Source: an uncultured Butyricimonas sp.
GTDB taxonomy: Bacteria; Bacteroidota; Bacteroidia; Bacteroidales; Marinifilaceae
NCBI GenBank assembly: GCA_944321845.1
Contig: CALUMT010000030.1
Coordinates: 1 to 64,000, forward strand
DNA length: 64,000 nt
Direction of reading: 5' to 3'
Both the position numbers and the translations under genes were made by a program. The notes beneath the pieces are model-generated. The model saw only the letters and a list, made by a program, of their open reading frames with translations. It was not told the origin of the DNA and made no database searches. Of the stretch, positions 45,944 to 56,481 are shown in pieces; the first letter of the stretch is position 1, and every line of letters starts with the position of its first letter.

Positions 45944-46762
45944 TTAGAATCGGAAGCTAATATAAAATCGAGTGGAGACTGTTTTTAGTTTGTTGTCCTC
46001 CTGATTGAACAAACTATTCATAATGTCATTTGTATCTTCCATGTTTTCTACGTCGCTTTCATCTGTCTCGTTGAAAGAAATACTGCTATAAGTGGCACTT
46101 CCCGTACGAGCTTCAATACCAAAGGAGATCGCTTTATAGGCAATTGCTCCTCCGAATACAGAGAATGGAACAAATTCTGCGCTTACCTCGCTGTCTAAAA
46201 TAATGATAGAGGCAGATGGAGCAAAACGATAATAACCGCTAACTTTCAAATGTGATACTGGGTTTACGGTTAGAGACAAACCGAAGTGCATTCCTACATC
46301 TACTTGATGGGTTCCGAGTGCCAAATCAACTTCCTTGGATTCCTCGGAATCTCCTGTATTGTTATTTATGTTTCCTTCCTCTAATTCTGAATACTTTACA
46401 TAATTGATATCGAATTGAGTCCAATCAATCCCGAATTTAATCATTTTTAGAATAGGTTTCTTGTGTAGGTAGTAGGTGCGGCCTTTGCTGATAGCTACTC
46501 CAAATTGACTTTTTAATTTCGTGTTCTCAAGTTCCTTGAATTGTAATTCCTGGTTTACATAGCTAATGTTGAAATATTTAGCTCGTTCTTTCCAAATTTT
46601 ATCCAATAGTGTGGCTTCTTCTGTTTTTTCCATGTTTTCGGATAATTGATTTACCACGTGTTGTAGGGAATCAATTCTTCGTTGTGTCTCGTCTGTTTTC
46701 TGGGCGAAAACACTAGTTGCACTTAAAAATGCGATAGCTAATGTGAATAGTAATTTTTTCAT
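45944..46762 (-). CDS. Exported outer-membrane beta-barrel-like protein
   Basis: Protein of 272 aa with a signal peptide (MKKLLFTLAIAFLSATSVFAQ). A short coiled-coil-like segment (about 25-75) is followed by alternating hydrophobic strands and a C-terminal YISFRF, typical of outer-membrane barrels. No specific family was recognised. It begins 8 nt after the preceding lipoprotein gene, so the two probably act as a pair at the outer membrane. Confidence 0.7.
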   Translation of the reverse strand: MKKLLFTLAIAFLSATSVFAQKTDETQRRIDSLQHVVNQLSENMEKTEEATLLDKIWKERAKYFNISYVNQELQFKELENTKLKSQFGVAISKGRTYYLHKKPILKMIKFGIDWTQFDINYVKYSELEEGNINNNTGDSEESKEVDLALGTHQVDVGMHFGLSLTVNPVSHLKVSGYYRFAPSASIIILDSEVSAEFVPFSVFGGAIAYKAISFGIEARTGSATYSSISFNETDESDVENMEDTNDIMNSLFNQEDNKLKTVSTRFYISFRF

Positions 46763-46770
46763 GGTATTTA

Positions 46771-47685
46771 TTAATTAATGGCTTTGGTATGTGCGATTGT
46801 CATTATTGTGATTTCTTGGCCGTATTCTTCAGAGTATTCGTAATGGGTTTCATAAAAATCAGCGGTGTCGTCTTTGAATTTGACTTGAACACTACCTCCT
46901 TCTGGGGTATCAGTAAGCCATGTGTAGGTGAAAATTTGATTGGTTTCATCGCTCCATTGCCACAAGCCATAGTCACTAATCTCGTTATTCCATTCTATCT
47001 GATAAAAAGAACCGTGATTGGTTACCAGAATGGCTTTTACAAACTCTTCCTCTAAGGTTGTTTGGTCTGTTATGTTTTTACTAAAAAGGATTTTTCCGTT
47101 TGAGCTGGTAATTTTTATAGTAGCACTGATGAGTTCCCAAGTGTGGTTTAATCGATTGTTCAGCGTGTTTTCTTTATTCGTTTGAGCTTTTTCAAAGGAA
47201 ACTGTTCTTTCTGTTTGTCCTTCTTCTTTTATGATTAGTTGATTGTTATCTTTCTCTTGGATTGTCCCGAAATCAGAAAGCTCATATGTGTTATCATCAC
47301 TCTTGGTAAAAGTCCCATAATGTGCATTTGCTAAATCGATTGTCCGGCTGGCTATGATATTTTGAGCTTGAAAGATTGTTTTGTTCTGAGTAATTAGATG
47401 TTGGTTCGTCTCGTCGCTAGGGGGCATTATAATATAATTTCCGCTAGCTGTTAATTCGATAAATCCAATTTCACTATCTCCTGTGACAGTGTATTTTACA
47501 GCATCGTTTTTGTAAGGTGCGTCATCAAGGTCTCCACTCATTAATTCTTGAGGGAAGTCGTCATCATCGTCATCATCATCGTTTGCGATACATGATATTA
47601 AACTTGATGAACACATAAAAGCGATAAATCCCATCGCTAGGATTTGACAGGTAAGTTTTTTTGTTTTAAAAAATAGCTTTTTCAT
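46771..47685 (-). CDS. Surface lipoprotein with acidic export signal, unknown function
   Basis: Lipoprotein of 304 aa (lipobox LISC, cysteine 32). Eight aspartates (residues 36-43) follow four residues after the lipidated cysteine. In Bacteroidetes an acidic stretch at this place is the known lipoprotein export signal that sends the protein to the cell surface. The rest is beta-rich with two lipocalin-like repeats: YGTFTKSDDNTYELSDFGTI and the later HTWELISATIKI segment. The ATG at 47685 is preferred over an in-frame upstream codon because the signal peptide starts there. First gene of a two-gene unit. Confidence 0.75.
   Translation of the reverse strand: MKKLFFKTKKLTCQILAMGFIAFMCSSSLISCIANDDDDDDDDFPQELMSGDLDDAPYKNDAVKYTVTGDSEIGFIELTASGNYIIMPPSDETNQHLITQNKTIFQAQNIIASRTIDLANAHYGTFTKSDDNTYELSDFGTIQEKDNNQLIIKEEGQTERTVSFEKAQTNKENTLNNRLNHTWELISATIKITSSNGKILFSKNITDQTTLEEEFVKAILVTNHGSFYQIEWNNEISDYGLWQWSDETNQIFTYTWLTDTPEGGSVQVKFKDDTADFYETHYEYSEEYGQEITIMTIAHTKAIN
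47557..47580 (-). repeat. Aspartate-codon repeat (eight GAT/GAC codons)
   Basis: Eight consecutive Asp codons right after the lipobox region of the surface lipoprotein gene. Trinucleotide repetition of this sort can change length in steps of one residue without loss of frame. Confidence 0.85.
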
Positions 47686-47842
47686 ATTGTTTGTTTTTAT
47701 GCCACAATCCCTTGTGCTCCTTTGCACGAGGAATTATTAGGTGATTTTATCGCTGCGAAAGTAGTGAAAAAATGCGATATGTGTAGATATTTTATAATTA
47801 TTTCATAATGGTGTTGAGTTGTTGTATATGTATTGGAAATAA

Positions 47843-47890
47843 ATTTCCCCGGAGTGAGATTAAATAGAAATTATATCACTTCGGGGAAAT
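47843..47890 (-). terminator. Terminator of valS
   Basis: A 15-bp stem (atttccccggagtga at 47843-47857 and tcacttcggggaaat at 47876-47890, with one G-T pair) and an 18-nt loop. On the minus strand it is followed by a short T-rich tract. It lies 24 nt after the valS stop. Confidence 0.75.
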
Positions 47891-47914
47891 ATTTTGTGTC
47901 TATTTATGTGTGTA

Positions 47915-50536
47915 TTATTTTAAATTGCTCAGTTGCAGTTCTATGGCCTTTATTTTACATTCTGCGTCAGCTTGTTTTTTACGTTCATTTTCGACAACTT
48001 TTTCTGGAGCTCCTTTTATGAATTTTTCGTTATTAAGTTTCTTCATGACGGAAGCTAAGAATCCTCGTGTATATTCCAATTCTGCAACTAGTTTGGTTCG
48101 TATTTTTTCTGTGTTAACTTTACCGTTAATCGGGATGAAGTATTCGACTGTATTGGAGATAAAACTCCAGGCATCTTGGAAATTCTCTTGTGATATTTCG
48201 ATGTCGTCTACATTACCCATTTTGCGAATGACGCTTTCGAATAGTTGCGGATAGCGTTTATTTTCCTTTACCTTTAGTGTGATTGAATCTTTGAATGCAA
48301 TGTTGTTTTGTTTCCGCAATGTTCGGATATTAGCGATGATTTCTTTGACATTTTCGAATTCGGCCAAGAAATCTTCTTGGTAATCCTCAACTTCAGGTAG
48401 CGTGGAAATCATAATGCTTTCGCCATCCTTGCGTTCCCGTAGGTTTTGCCATATTTCCTCTGTGATGAACGGCATGAACGGATGTAATAGTTGTAACAAT
48501 TTCTCGAATAGGGTAATTGTTTTTTCAAAACTCAAACGATCAATGGGTTGTTCATATCCGGGTTTGACGATTTCCAATAGCCAGGAGGAAAATTCATCTC
48601 GGAATGTAGTGTAGATAGTCATCAACGCCTCAGATATTCGGTATTGATCAAATAGGGTATTTAGAGTTTTTGTACACTTGTTCAAATATTGTTCAAACCA
48701 TTCCAGGGCGATCTTAGAGTGGGATGGTTGTTCGATATCTGCAACTTTCCAATTAATTACCAGTCGGAATGCATTCCACATTTTTGTTGCGAAATTACGT
48801 CCTTGTTCTGGTAAGCTTTCGTCAAAGAGTAGATCTCCTCCGGCAGGTGCACAAAGTAACATGCCAACTCGTACTCCGTCTGCTCCGTATTGTTCGATTA
48901 AGTCTAGCGGATCCGGAGAATTTCCAAGAGATTTTGACATTTTTCTACCGAGTTTATCTCTCACGATACCGGTGAAATAAACATTCTTAAAAGGGAATGT
49001 TTTTTGGTATTCGTATCCAGCCATTATCATGCGAGCAACCCAAAAGAATATGATATCCGGGGCTGTAACCAGATCACTTGTCGGATAATAATAGTTAATC
49101 TCGTTATTTCCAGGATTATTAATCCCGTCAAAGAGAGAAATGGGCCATAGCCAGGAAGAAAACCACGTGTCAAGGCAATCCTCATCTTGATGTAGATCTT
49201 CCATTTGTAGTGTATTGTCTCCAGTTTGGATGCGGGCTAGCTGTAGAGCTTCTTCTGCAGTTTCAGCAACTACATATCCTCCTTTGGGCAGGAACCAGGC
49301 CGGGATTTGATGTCCCCACCATAATTGACGGCTGATGCACCAGTCTTTAACGTTCTCCATCCAATAGCGGTACGTGTTTTTGAATTTGGCAGGATGAAAT
49401 TTGATTTCATCGTTCATGACTGCTTCAAGAGCAGGTTTTGCCAAATCTTTCATTTTTAAAAACCATTGCATGGATAATTTGGGTTCGATAGGAACATTGG
49501 TTCGCTCGGAATAGCCGACGTTATTGGTATAGTTTTCAACTTTTTCCAGTAATCCTGCTTTCTCTAAATCTTTTTCTATTTGTTTCCGAACTTCGAATCG
49601 GTCCATACCAATATATAATCCGGCAGCTTCGCTTAATGTCCCGTTATCATTGAAAATATCAATGGAAGGGAGGTTGTATTTTTCTCCTAGCATGTAGTCG
49701 TTAACGTCATGTGCAGGAGTTACTTTTAAGCAACCAGTTCCAAATTCCGTGTCTACATACTCATCTTCAATGACAGGAATTTCCCGTCCTACTAAGGGAA
49801 CAATTACTCTTTTGCCTCTTAAGTGTTGATTCTTTGGATCATTGGGATTGATACACATGGCCGTATCACCCATGATGGTTTCTGGGCGAGTTGTCGCCAC
49901 GATGGCAAAACCTTCTTCTCCCACAATTTTGTAGCGAAGATAGTATAACTTACTATGCTCTTCTTTGTATATGACCTCTTCGTCGGATAGGGCTGTTAGG
50001 GCCTTGGGGTCCCAATTTACCATTCGTACCCCTCGGTATATTATGCCTTTGCGGTAAAGATCTACAAATACTTTGATTACACTGGTAGAGCGTGTTTTAT
50101 CCATGGTAAAGGCAGTTCTATCCCAATCGCAGGAAGCTCCTAATTTGCGTAGTTGTTTTAGAATGATACCTCCATGTTCATCTGTCCATGCCCAAGCATG
50201 TTTTAGAAATTCTTCCCGCGTGAGGTCACTTTTTTTAATCCCAACTTGTGCTAGCTTGTTGACAACTTTTGCTTCGGTTGCAATAGATGCATGATCTGTA
50301 CCAGGAACCCAGCATGCATTCTTTCCTTGTAGACGGGCTCTACGAACCAGGACATCTTGTATGGTGTTGTTTAACATGTGTCCCATGTGTAGGACTCCAG
50401 TCACGTTGGGTGGTGGAATGACGACACAGTAGGGCGTTTTTTGTTGTTCTACCTCAGAATGGAAAAAGCGGTGTTTCATCCAATACTCATACCACTTCTC
50501 TTCACTTGCCTTTGGATCGTAGTTCGTTGGAATCAT
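47915..50536 (-). CDS. valS: Valyl-tRNA synthetase
   Basis: Class I aminoacyl-tRNA synthetase of 873 aa. The HIGH motif appears as [17 protein letters not shown] and the KMSKS motif as [14 protein letters not shown]. The editing (CP1) domain with [16 protein letters not shown] and [11 protein letters not shown] is present, as are the anticodon-binding domain and the C-terminal coiled coil ([22 protein letters not shown]). It stands alone. Confidence 0.98.
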   Translation of the reverse strand: MIPTNYDPKASEEKWYEYWMKHRFFHSEVEQQKTPYCVVIPPPNVTGVLHMGHMLNNTIQDVLVRRARLQGKNACWVPGTDHASIATEAKVVNKLAQVGIKKSDLTREEFLKHAWAWTDEHGGIILKQLRKLGASCDWDRTAFTMDKTRSTSVIKVFVDLYRKGIIYRGVRMVNWDPKALTALSDEEVIYKEEHSKLYYLRYKIVGEEGFAIVATTRPETIMGDTAMCINPNDPKNQHLRGKRVIVPLVGREIPVIEDEYVDTEFGTGCLKVTPAHDVNDYMLGEKYNLPSIDIFNDNGTLSEAAGLYIGMDRFEVRKQIEKDLEKAGLLEKVENYTNNVGYSERTNVPIEPKLSMQWFLKMKDLAKPALEAVMNDEIKFHPAKFKNTYRYWMENVKDWCISRQLWWGHQIPAWFLPKGGYVVAETAEEALQLARIQTGDNTLQMEDLHQDEDCLDTWFSSWLWPISLFDGINNPGNNEINYYYPTSDLVTAPDIIFFWVARMIMAGYEYQKTFPFKNVYFTGIVRDKLGRKMSKSLGNSPDPLDLIEQYGADGVRVGMLLCAPAGGDLLFDESLPEQGRNFATKMWNAFRLVINWKVADIEQPSHSKIALEWFEQYLNKCTKTLNTLFDQYRISEALMTIYTTFRDEFSSWLLEIVKPGYEQPIDRLSFEKTITLFEKLLQLLHPFMPFITEEIWQNLRERKDGESIMISTLPEVEDYQEDFLAEFENVKEIIANIRTLRKQNNIAFKDSITLKVKENKRYPQLFESVIRKMGNVDDIEISQENFQDAWSFISNTVEYFIPINGKVNTEKIRTKLVAELEYTRGFLASVMKKLNNEKFIKGAPEKVVENERKKQADAECKIKAIELQLSNLK

Positions 50537-50640
50537 ATACGTTATCTTTTTTCAAATTAAAATTGCGTAAAAGTAATGATTATATTTGAATTAGGACTAA
50601 TTCTTTTGCTGTATGTTTTTGTCGATTAACGAAATTATTA

Positions 50641-50670
50641 AAAAAGAGCGATTCTTGAATCGCTCTTTTT
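50641..50670. terminator. Terminator of the M23-merR-nif3-zinc ribbon operon
   Basis: aaaaagagcgatt (50641-50653) pairs with aatcgctcttttt (50658-50670), a 13-bp stem with a 4-nt loop. It is 13 nt after the stop of the last gene of the minus-strand operon. Confidence 0.9.
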
Positions 50671-50683
50671 ATATCGGCTAACC

Positions 50684-51523
50684 TTAATCGTCTTTTCTTA
50701 CTCTTCTCGTCTTTTTCTTCTGATTTTCCATCGCAGCTTCCAAATCTGCTTTTTGTTGAGAACCATCGTAATCACAGATATATTTGTCAATAAGTATACG
50801 TCCGCAATATTCGCATACGATGATTTTTTTACGAGAGCGAATATCTAGTTGTCTTTGTGGTGGAATCTTGTTGAAGCATCCTCCACAGGCGTCTCGATCC
50901 ACCGTTACTACTGCTAAACCATTGCGGGCATTTCCCCGGATGCGTCGATAAGCAGTAAGTAGTCTCTCGTCGATGTTTTGAGCGAGAGTTGCTGATTTTT
51001 CGAGTAGACTTTCTTCGTCTTTATGGGTCTCGTTTATGATATCGTTTAATTCGTTCTTTTTAGCTTCTAAATCCGATGTTTTATCTTCATACCGTTGTTT
51101 TGCGTCAGCCATGAACGCTTCTTTTTCTGCGATGCTTTTTTGTGCTTCACGAATTTTCTTTTCTTGAAGTTCGATTTCGAGTTTTTGGAATTCGATTTCT
51201 TTCGTTAAAGCATCATATTCGCGATTGTTGCGAACATTATCCAATTGTTCGCTGTACTTTTTAATGGACTCTTCCGATTTCTTGATTTCCTGTTTACGAA
51301 CGGAAATACCTTTTTCTAGTTCAAGAATTTCACCCTTATGGTTTTCTATACGAGTCTCCAATCCGGCTATTTCATCCTCAAGGTCTTGTACTTCAAGAGG
51401 TAATTCTCCCCGAAGGGTTTTAATCTTATCGATTTCGCTATCGATTTTTTGTAATTCGTACAAGTGCTGCAATTTTTCTTCAATCGTCAGTTCTTGCATC
51501 TTTTCGTTGTTACTTGTCGCCAT
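50684..51523 (-). CDS. Coiled-coil protein with C4 zinc ribbon (DUF164/CdsZ-type)
   Basis: Protein of 279 aa. A very long coiled coil (about residues 15-185) is followed by a C4 zinc-ribbon (CGGCFNKIPPQ with CEYCGRI). This is the layout of the conserved DUF164 family, often encoded beside a Nif3-like gene as here; the gap to the Nif3-like gene is 3 nt. A role in RNA or stress handling has been proposed for some relatives, but nothing specific can be inferred. Confidence 0.88.
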   Translation of the reverse strand: MATSNNEKMQELTIEEKLQHLYELQKIDSEIDKIKTLRGELPLEVQDLEDEIAGLETRIENHKGEILELEKGISVRKQEIKKSEESIKKYSEQLDNVRNNREYDALTKEIEFQKLEIELQEKKIREAQKSIAEKEAFMADAKQRYEDKTSDLEAKKNELNDIINETHKDEESLLEKSATLAQNIDERLLTAYRRIRGNARNGLAVVTVDRDACGGCFNKIPPQRQLDIRSRKKIIVCEYCGRILIDKYICDYDGSQQKADLEAAMENQKKKTRRVRKDD

Positions 51524-51526
51524 ATA

Positions 51527-52309
51527 TTATAAGTACTTAATCGGATTTGTATTTATGCTTGAAATTTGAACGGCAAATTTAGGAATTTTTTTTGTAAGTA
51601 TCTCATGAAATATTTCTTTTGTGAATTGTTCACTTTCATAATGTCCGATATCCGCTATTGTGATACGATTTTCTGCGGTGAAGAAATCATGGTATTTAAA
51701 GTCGCTGGAGATATAAAGGTCGGCATGTTCTGCTATTGCTTGTTGAATAAATTCAGCTCCGGAGCCACCACATACGGCGATCCGTTGTATCTGTTTTTGA
51801 TGGGGATTTGTATGGCGAATGGTTTGGCAATGGAATATGTCTTTGACTTTATGTAAAAAATCCATGCAGTTCTCTGGGGTTGGAAGTGTACCAACTATCC
51901 CGTAGCCATATACTATAGAATTTTCTATCGGGTTGAGAATTTTTCGTTGGGTTAAATTAAGTTTGTCCGCAATTCTTCCATTTACTCCATTGATTACAGA
52001 ATCCATATTTGTATGTGCCGCATAAATGGTTATGTGGTGTTGTAGCGCCCTAATAACACAACGTTCTACCTGGGACGTCGGTGTGATGTGTTTTAGACCT
52101 TTGAAAATAAGAGGGTGATGCGAGATAATGAGATTGTGTCCTTGAGAGATCGCTTCCTCTATGATCGTTTCTGTTATATCAAGACACAATAGAACAGAGG
52201 TTAATTCCTGAGTCGGATCTCCGCAGATCAACCCGGAGTTATCATAGTCTGCTTGTAATTTTAGGGGAGCGTATTCTTCTATTGCTGTAATTGCTTCTTG
52301 TATTTGCAT
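51527..52309 (-). CDS. Nif3-like dinuclear metal-centre protein
   Basis: Protein of 260 aa of the Nif3/YbgI family, which forms hexamers with two metals per subunit. The metal-site segments are ISHHPLIF and YAAHTNMDS, and the C-terminal part has GHYESEQF. This is the short form without the inserted PII-like domain seen in many Firmicutes homologues. Third gene of the operon, downstream of a MerR-type regulator. Confidence 0.92.
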   Translation of the reverse strand: MQIQEAITAIEEYAPLKLQADYDNSGLICGDPTQELTSVLLCLDITETIIEEAISQGHNLIISHHPLIFKGLKHITPTSQVERCVIRALQHHITIYAAHTNMDSVINGVNGRIADKLNLTQRKILNPIENSIVYGYGIVGTLPTPENCMDFLHKVKDIFHCQTIRHTNPHQKQIQRIAVCGGSGAEFIQQAIAEHADLYISSDFKYHDFFTAENRITIADIGHYESEQFTKEIFHEILTKKIPKFAVQISSINTNPIKYL

Positions 52310-52319
52310 GGTAATTTTT

Positions 52320-52649
52320 TTACGGTTGAGAATCGGATAATCCTTCTTTTATGGCTAAAAGTTCTTCACGAATGTATTTGAGGCGTTTGACAATCTCAAA
52401 GTGAGTGTTGGTTTGTTCTTTGTTATTTTTAATCTGTTGTTGTGCTCCTTTGAGAGTCATTCCCTTTTCTTTCACGAGGTGATAAATTAAATGGAAATTA
52501 TCAACATCTTCTTGGGTAAATAGTCGATTCCCTTTTTTGTTTTTGTGAGGGGAGATGATATCGAATTCTTTTTCCCAAAAGCGGATAAGGGATTGGTTTA
52601 CATTGAAAATCTTTGCGACCTCTCCAATCGTGTAATATAATTTTTCCAT
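52320..52649 (-). CDS. MerR-family DNA-binding protein
   Basis: Protein of 109 aa with an N-terminal winged helix-turn-helix (YYTIGEVAKIFNVNQSLIRFWEKEF) and the segment RLFTQEDVDNFHLIYHLVKEKG followed by a dimerisation helix. It has no effector-binding domain. It lies 12 nt after the M23 peptidase gene and 10 nt before the Nif3-like gene. Such short MerR proteins next to M23 genes are common in Bacteroidetes; the target is unknown. Confidence 0.92.
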   Translation of the reverse strand: MEKLYYTIGEVAKIFNVNQSLIRFWEKEFDIISPHKNKKGNRLFTQEDVDNFHLIYHLVKEKGMTLKGAQQQIKNNKEQTNTHFEIVKRLKYIREELLAIKEGLSDSQP

Positions 52650-52661
52650 GGCAATTGTTTA

Positions 52662-53636
52662 TTAATCCATGCTTTGTCCGGTATTATTAGCTGCTTCAAC
52701 AAAAGCTTCATACTCGTCCGGTGTAAGATCGTTGAAATAAAAATTTACAGGATCAAGTGGTTTGTCATTTTTGCGGACTTCATAATGTAAATGAGGACCA
52801 GTGGATAAACCTGAGTTTCCCACGTATCCAATAATATCCCCGCGTTTTACCTTTTGTCCTTTTTTTACGGTAGTTTCATCCATGTGAGCATACATGGTTT
52901 TGTAATTAAAACCATGATCAATGATGACATGTCTGCCATATCCCTTGTCAAATTGGTTCGTGATAACAGTCCCATTTCCTGTGGCGTAAATAGGAGTCCC
53001 GATGGCTCCTGTAAAGTCCATGCCTGCATGGAATTTCTTCGTTTTATATATGGGGTGTATTCTATAACCGTATGAAGAGCTGACAATACGGGTATCTTTA
53101 TTTTTTAAAGAGATGGGTAGTATTGCTGGAATGCAGGCAAGCATGTCAATTTTATTTTTAACGAGTTTTTCTACCTCGTCAAATGATTTACTTTGTATAT
53201 ATATTGCTTTTGACAATTCATTTATTTTTTGAGATGTCTCGATGATGAGGTCTGAGTTGTCGAGGTGTTTAAGGTATTCATACTGGTTAACGCCTCCAGA
53301 GCCAGCCCTCCTTATTGATGAAGGAATCGGATCTGCTTCAAAAATGACTCGATAAATATTGTCATCTCTTGATTCCATGTCCTTTAGAACGTTGTCCATT
53401 TGTTCGACCTTGTTACTTAGCAAATGATATTGAGTAACCATTTCTTCGTATTGTCTTTTTAGCATTTTCTCTTTTGGGGAATCAATAAACGTGTATACGA
53501 GATACAACATGACAATAGCTAGTGAAAAACTAGAAATGATTTTCTTGATAAGCCTCCAGAATTTTTTCTTGAAGGTGCTTTCTATTTTGTCGAATGATAA
53601 TGTTTCAGAATTAAATTGATACCCTGCCTTTCGCAT
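52662..53636 (-). CDS. M23-family zinc metallopeptidase, membrane-anchored
   Basis: Protein of 324 aa. One transmembrane helix near residues 33-50 is followed by a coiled coil (about 55-95) and a C-terminal LytM/M23 domain with [16 protein letters not shown] and HLHYEV, which hold the zinc ligands. It cuts or regulates cutting of peptidoglycan cross-links on the periplasmic side. It is the first gene of a four-gene operon. The promoter is probably the TAACTTTG box at 53668-53675 (minus strand). Confidence 0.93.
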   Translation of the reverse strand: MRKAGYQFNSETLSFDKIESTFKKKFWRLIKKIISSFSLAIVMLYLVYTFIDSPKEKMLKRQYEEMVTQYHLLSNKVEQMDNVLKDMESRDDNIYRVIFEADPIPSSIRRAGSGGVNQYEYLKHLDNSDLIIETSQKINELSKAIYIQSKSFDEVEKLVKNKIDMLACIPAILPISLKNKDTRIVSSSYGYRIHPIYKTKKFHAGMDFTGAIGTPIYATGNGTVITNQFDKGYGRHVIIDHGFNYKTMYAHMDETTVKKGQKVKRGDIIGYVGNSGLSTGPHLHYEVRKNDKPLDPVNFYFNDLTPDEYEAFVEAANNTGQSMD

Positions 53637-53667
53637 ATGTTGAAAATAAAATACACTATATCCAGTG

Positions 53668-53696
53668 CAAAGTTAGAAGAAATAATCGTAAATTTG
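53668..53696. promoter_or_regulatory. Divergent -7 elements of the M23 and alaS genes
   Basis: TAACTTTG on the minus strand (53668-53675, for the M23 gene) and TAAATTTG on the plus strand (53689-53696, for alaS), 13 nt apart. Neither has a clean TTTG at the -33 distance. Each transcript's -33 region would overlap the other gene's initial region, so they may compete. Confidence 0.5.
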
Positions 53697-53744
53697 TATC
53701 CTTATAATAATTTAACCGTTAGAGAACAACTTAATCAAAAAAAT

Positions 53745-56387
53745 ATGATGACGTCTACAGAGATTAGGCAAAAGTTTCTGGATTATTTTGCAAGTAAGGG
53801 GCATATGATTGTACCATCAGCCCCGATGGTTATAAAAGGGGATCCGACATTGATGTTTACGAATGCAGGGATGAATCAATTTAAGGATATCATATTGGGA
53901 AATGTACGCCCCAAGTATGTGCGGGTTGCGGATTCGCAAAAGTGTCTGCGTGTGTCGGGTAAGCATAATGACTTGGAAGAGGTTGGACATGATACCTATC
54001 ATCATACGATGTTTGAAATGTTAGGTAATTGGTCTTTCGGTGATTACTTTAAGAAGGATGCGATCGCTTATGCTTGGGATTTTTTGACAAAAGAAATGCT
54101 CCTGGATGTAGATCGGTTGTATGCAACTGTATTTGAGGGAAGTGCTGATGATAATTTAAGTGCGGACAAGGAAGCATTGGAATTCTGGAAACAATATCTT
54201 CCGGAGGATCGGATATTGTTCGGAAATAAAAAAGATAATTTTTGGGAAATGGGAGATATGGGTCCATGTGGCCCGTGTTCGGAAATTCATATCGATTTGC
54301 GTCCGGAAGAGGAGCGGAAACGTAAACCGGGACGGGAATTGGTAAATAAAGATAATCCATTGGTTATCGAAATTTGGAATCTTGTTTTCATGCAATATAA
54401 TCGGAAAGCGGATGGAAGTTTGGAGAATTTGCCAAATTGTCATGTTGATACGGGAATGGGATTTGAGCGTTTGTGTATGGCAGTTCAAGGGAAAACTTCG
54501 AATTATGAGACGGATGTGTTTACTCCGATTATAGATGAGATTGCTCGATTGAGTGGTAAAGAATATGGGAAGGATTCCGCTGCAGATGTTGCCATGCGAG
54601 TGGTGGCAGATCATTTGCGGACTATTGCTTTTTCGATAACAGATGGGCAGTTGCCTTCTAATGTAAAAGCGGGATATGTGATTCGTCGTATTCTACGTCG
54701 AGCCGTTCGTTATGCATATACTTTCTTGGGGCAAAAAGATGCTTTTATCTATCGTTTGTTGCCAGTGTTGATTCGCGTTATGGGACAGCACTATCCTGAG
54801 TTGAAGACTCAGCAAGATTTGATCGAGAAAGTTATTAAAGAAGAGGAATGTGCATTTTTGCGTACTCTGGATAAGGGAATTAAATTGTTAGATAGAATAA
54901 TAGAGAAAACAAAATCAGAAGGCTTCGTAACGGTTCCTGGAAATATTGCTTTTGAATTATATGATACTTATGGCTTCCCGTTGGATTTGACGGAATTGAT
55001 TTTGCGGGAACAGGGATTGGTCGTTAATCGAAGGGAATTTCAGGCAGAAATGGAAGCTCAGAAGGAACGTTCTCGTTCTGCCGCTGCGATAAATCTGGAT
55101 GATTGGGTTGAGTTGATCGCTGATGATACTCAAGAGTTCGTTGGTTATGATTATACTGAAACGGAAGTTCAAATTACACGTTATCGTAGGATAAGTACGA
55201 AAGGTAAGACTTCTTATCAACTTGTGTTTAATGTAACTCCGTTTTATGGAGAAAGTGGTGGACAGATCGGGGATCAAGGGGAGTTGTGCTCACCTTCTGA
55301 GACCGTGAAAATCGTTGATGTGCAGAAAGAGAATGGTTTGATTGTGCACATTACGGAGCGTCTGCCGGAGGATTTGACACAAACTTTTGTGGCGAGAGTA
55401 AATGTGGAGAAGCGAATTGCGATAGCAAATAATCATACGGCAACTCATTTGCTACATTATGCATTGAGGAAAGTTTTAGGAACTTATGTGGAACAGAAAG
55501 GTTCTTTTGTTTGTGATGAATATTTACGTTTTGACTTTTCTCATTTCCAAAAACTGACGGATGAGCAACTTCGAGAAGTGTCTATGCTTGTCAATAGCCA
55601 AATTAGAGCGAACTATTTATTGGATGAAAAGCGAGGTGTGCCCATTGCAGAAGCGAAGAAAATGGGGGCCATGGCAATTTTTGGAGAAAAATATGGTGAT
55701 TTGGTACGTGTGGTGAAATTTGGGGATTCTGTGGAATTGTGTGGAGGAACACATGCACGGGCAACAGGGCAAATCGGTTTCTTTTTGATTCTTTCGGAAT
55801 CTTCTGTTTCCGCTGGTGTTCGTCGAATTGAAGCAATAACAGCGGCAAAAGCAGAAGAGTACGTGGATAATTATTTTAAGATCAAGAAAGAGATAGAAGG
55901 GATGTTCAAATCTAACCGTGGGCTTTTGGAGAATATAAAAAATGTGTTGGATGAGAATGAGAGTCTAAAGAAAGATATTGAACATTTTGAAAATGAGAGT
56001 CTGAAGATTGTAAAAAGGGATTTGAAAAATAATTGTCGTACAGTAAAGGACATTAGCTTTATTTCTAAAGTTGTGAATATTGCTCCAGCCAAGGTAAAGG
56101 ATTTGGCATTTCAATTAAAAGGCGAATTCGATAGTTTGATATTTATTGTTGGTGGTGTGTTTAATAAAAAGCCTCACTTAACAATCATGATTAGTGAAAA
56201 TCTTGTGAAAGCTTATGATTTACATGCTGGTCAGATTGTAAAAGATGCAGCAGTGGAAATAAAAGGAGGGGGAGGTGGACAGCCTTTCTTTGCTACGGCA
56301 GGAGGTTCTCTTGTAGAAGGGGTGGAAAATGCCATTACTCGTGCAGAAAAATTGATTTCGCAAAAGTTGCATGTTGATTTGGTATAA
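53745..56387 (+). CDS. alaS: Alanyl-tRNA synthetase
   Basis: Class II synthetase of 880 aa. Motif I is in [15 protein letters not shown] and the motif 2 region in [20 protein letters not shown]. The editing domain has [15 protein letters not shown] (His pair) and [13 protein letters not shown] (Cys and His zinc ligands), and the C-Ala domain ends the protein ([15 protein letters not shown]). The tandem ATG at 53745/53748 gives the family N-terminus ([13 protein letters not shown]); the upstream codons would overlap the divergent M23 gene. It is followed by the lipoprotein gene at 56482. Confidence 0.98.
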   Translation: MMTSTEIRQKFLDYFASKGHMIVPSAPMVIKGDPTLMFTNAGMNQFKDIILGNVRPKYVRVADSQKCLRVSGKHNDLEEVGHDTYHHTMFEMLGNWSFGDYFKKDAIAYAWDFLTKEMLLDVDRLYATVFEGSADDNLSADKEALEFWKQYLPEDRILFGNKKDNFWEMGDMGPCGPCSEIHIDLRPEEERKRKPGRELVNKDNPLVIEIWNLVFMQYNRKADGSLENLPNCHVDTGMGFERLCMAVQGKTSNYETDVFTPIIDEIARLSGKEYGKDSAADVAMRVVADHLRTIAFSITDGQLPSNVKAGYVIRRILRRAVRYAYTFLGQKDAFIYRLLPVLIRVMGQHYPELKTQQDLIEKVIKEEECAFLRTLDKGIKLLDRIIEKTKSEGFVTVPGNIAFELYDTYGFPLDLTELILREQGLVVNRREFQAEMEAQKERSRSAAAINLDDWVELIADDTQEFVGYDYTETEVQITRYRRISTKGKTSYQLVFNVTPFYGESGGQIGDQGELCSPSETVKIVDVQKENGLIVHITERLPEDLTQTFVARVNVEKRIAIANNHTATHLLHYALRKVLGTYVEQKGSFVCDEYLRFDFSHFQKLTDEQLREVSMLVNSQIRANYLLDEKRGVPIAEAKKMGAMAIFGEKYGDLVRVVKFGDSVELCGGTHARATGQIGFFLILSESSVSAGVRRIEAITAAKAEEYVDNYFKIKKEIEGMFKSNRGLLENIKNVLDENESLKKDIEHFENESLKIVKRDLKNNCRTVKDISFISKVVNIAPAKVKDLAFQLKGEFDSLIFIVGGVFNKKPHLTIMISENLVKAYDLHAGQIVKDAAVEIKGGGGGQPFFATAGGSLVEGVENAITRAEKLISQKLHVDLV

Positions 56388-56481
56388 TTATTGTACAAAT
56401 ACTATTTGTGTTGATAAAATATGTATATTTGCTTTTATAAATAAAAGACGTATAATTATAAATATAATTTGGAATTTCATT

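Noticed and set aside
53616..53744. N-terminal extension of AlaS
   Set aside because: It overlaps the start of the divergent M23 gene and the probable promoters, and adds residues not found in AlaS.
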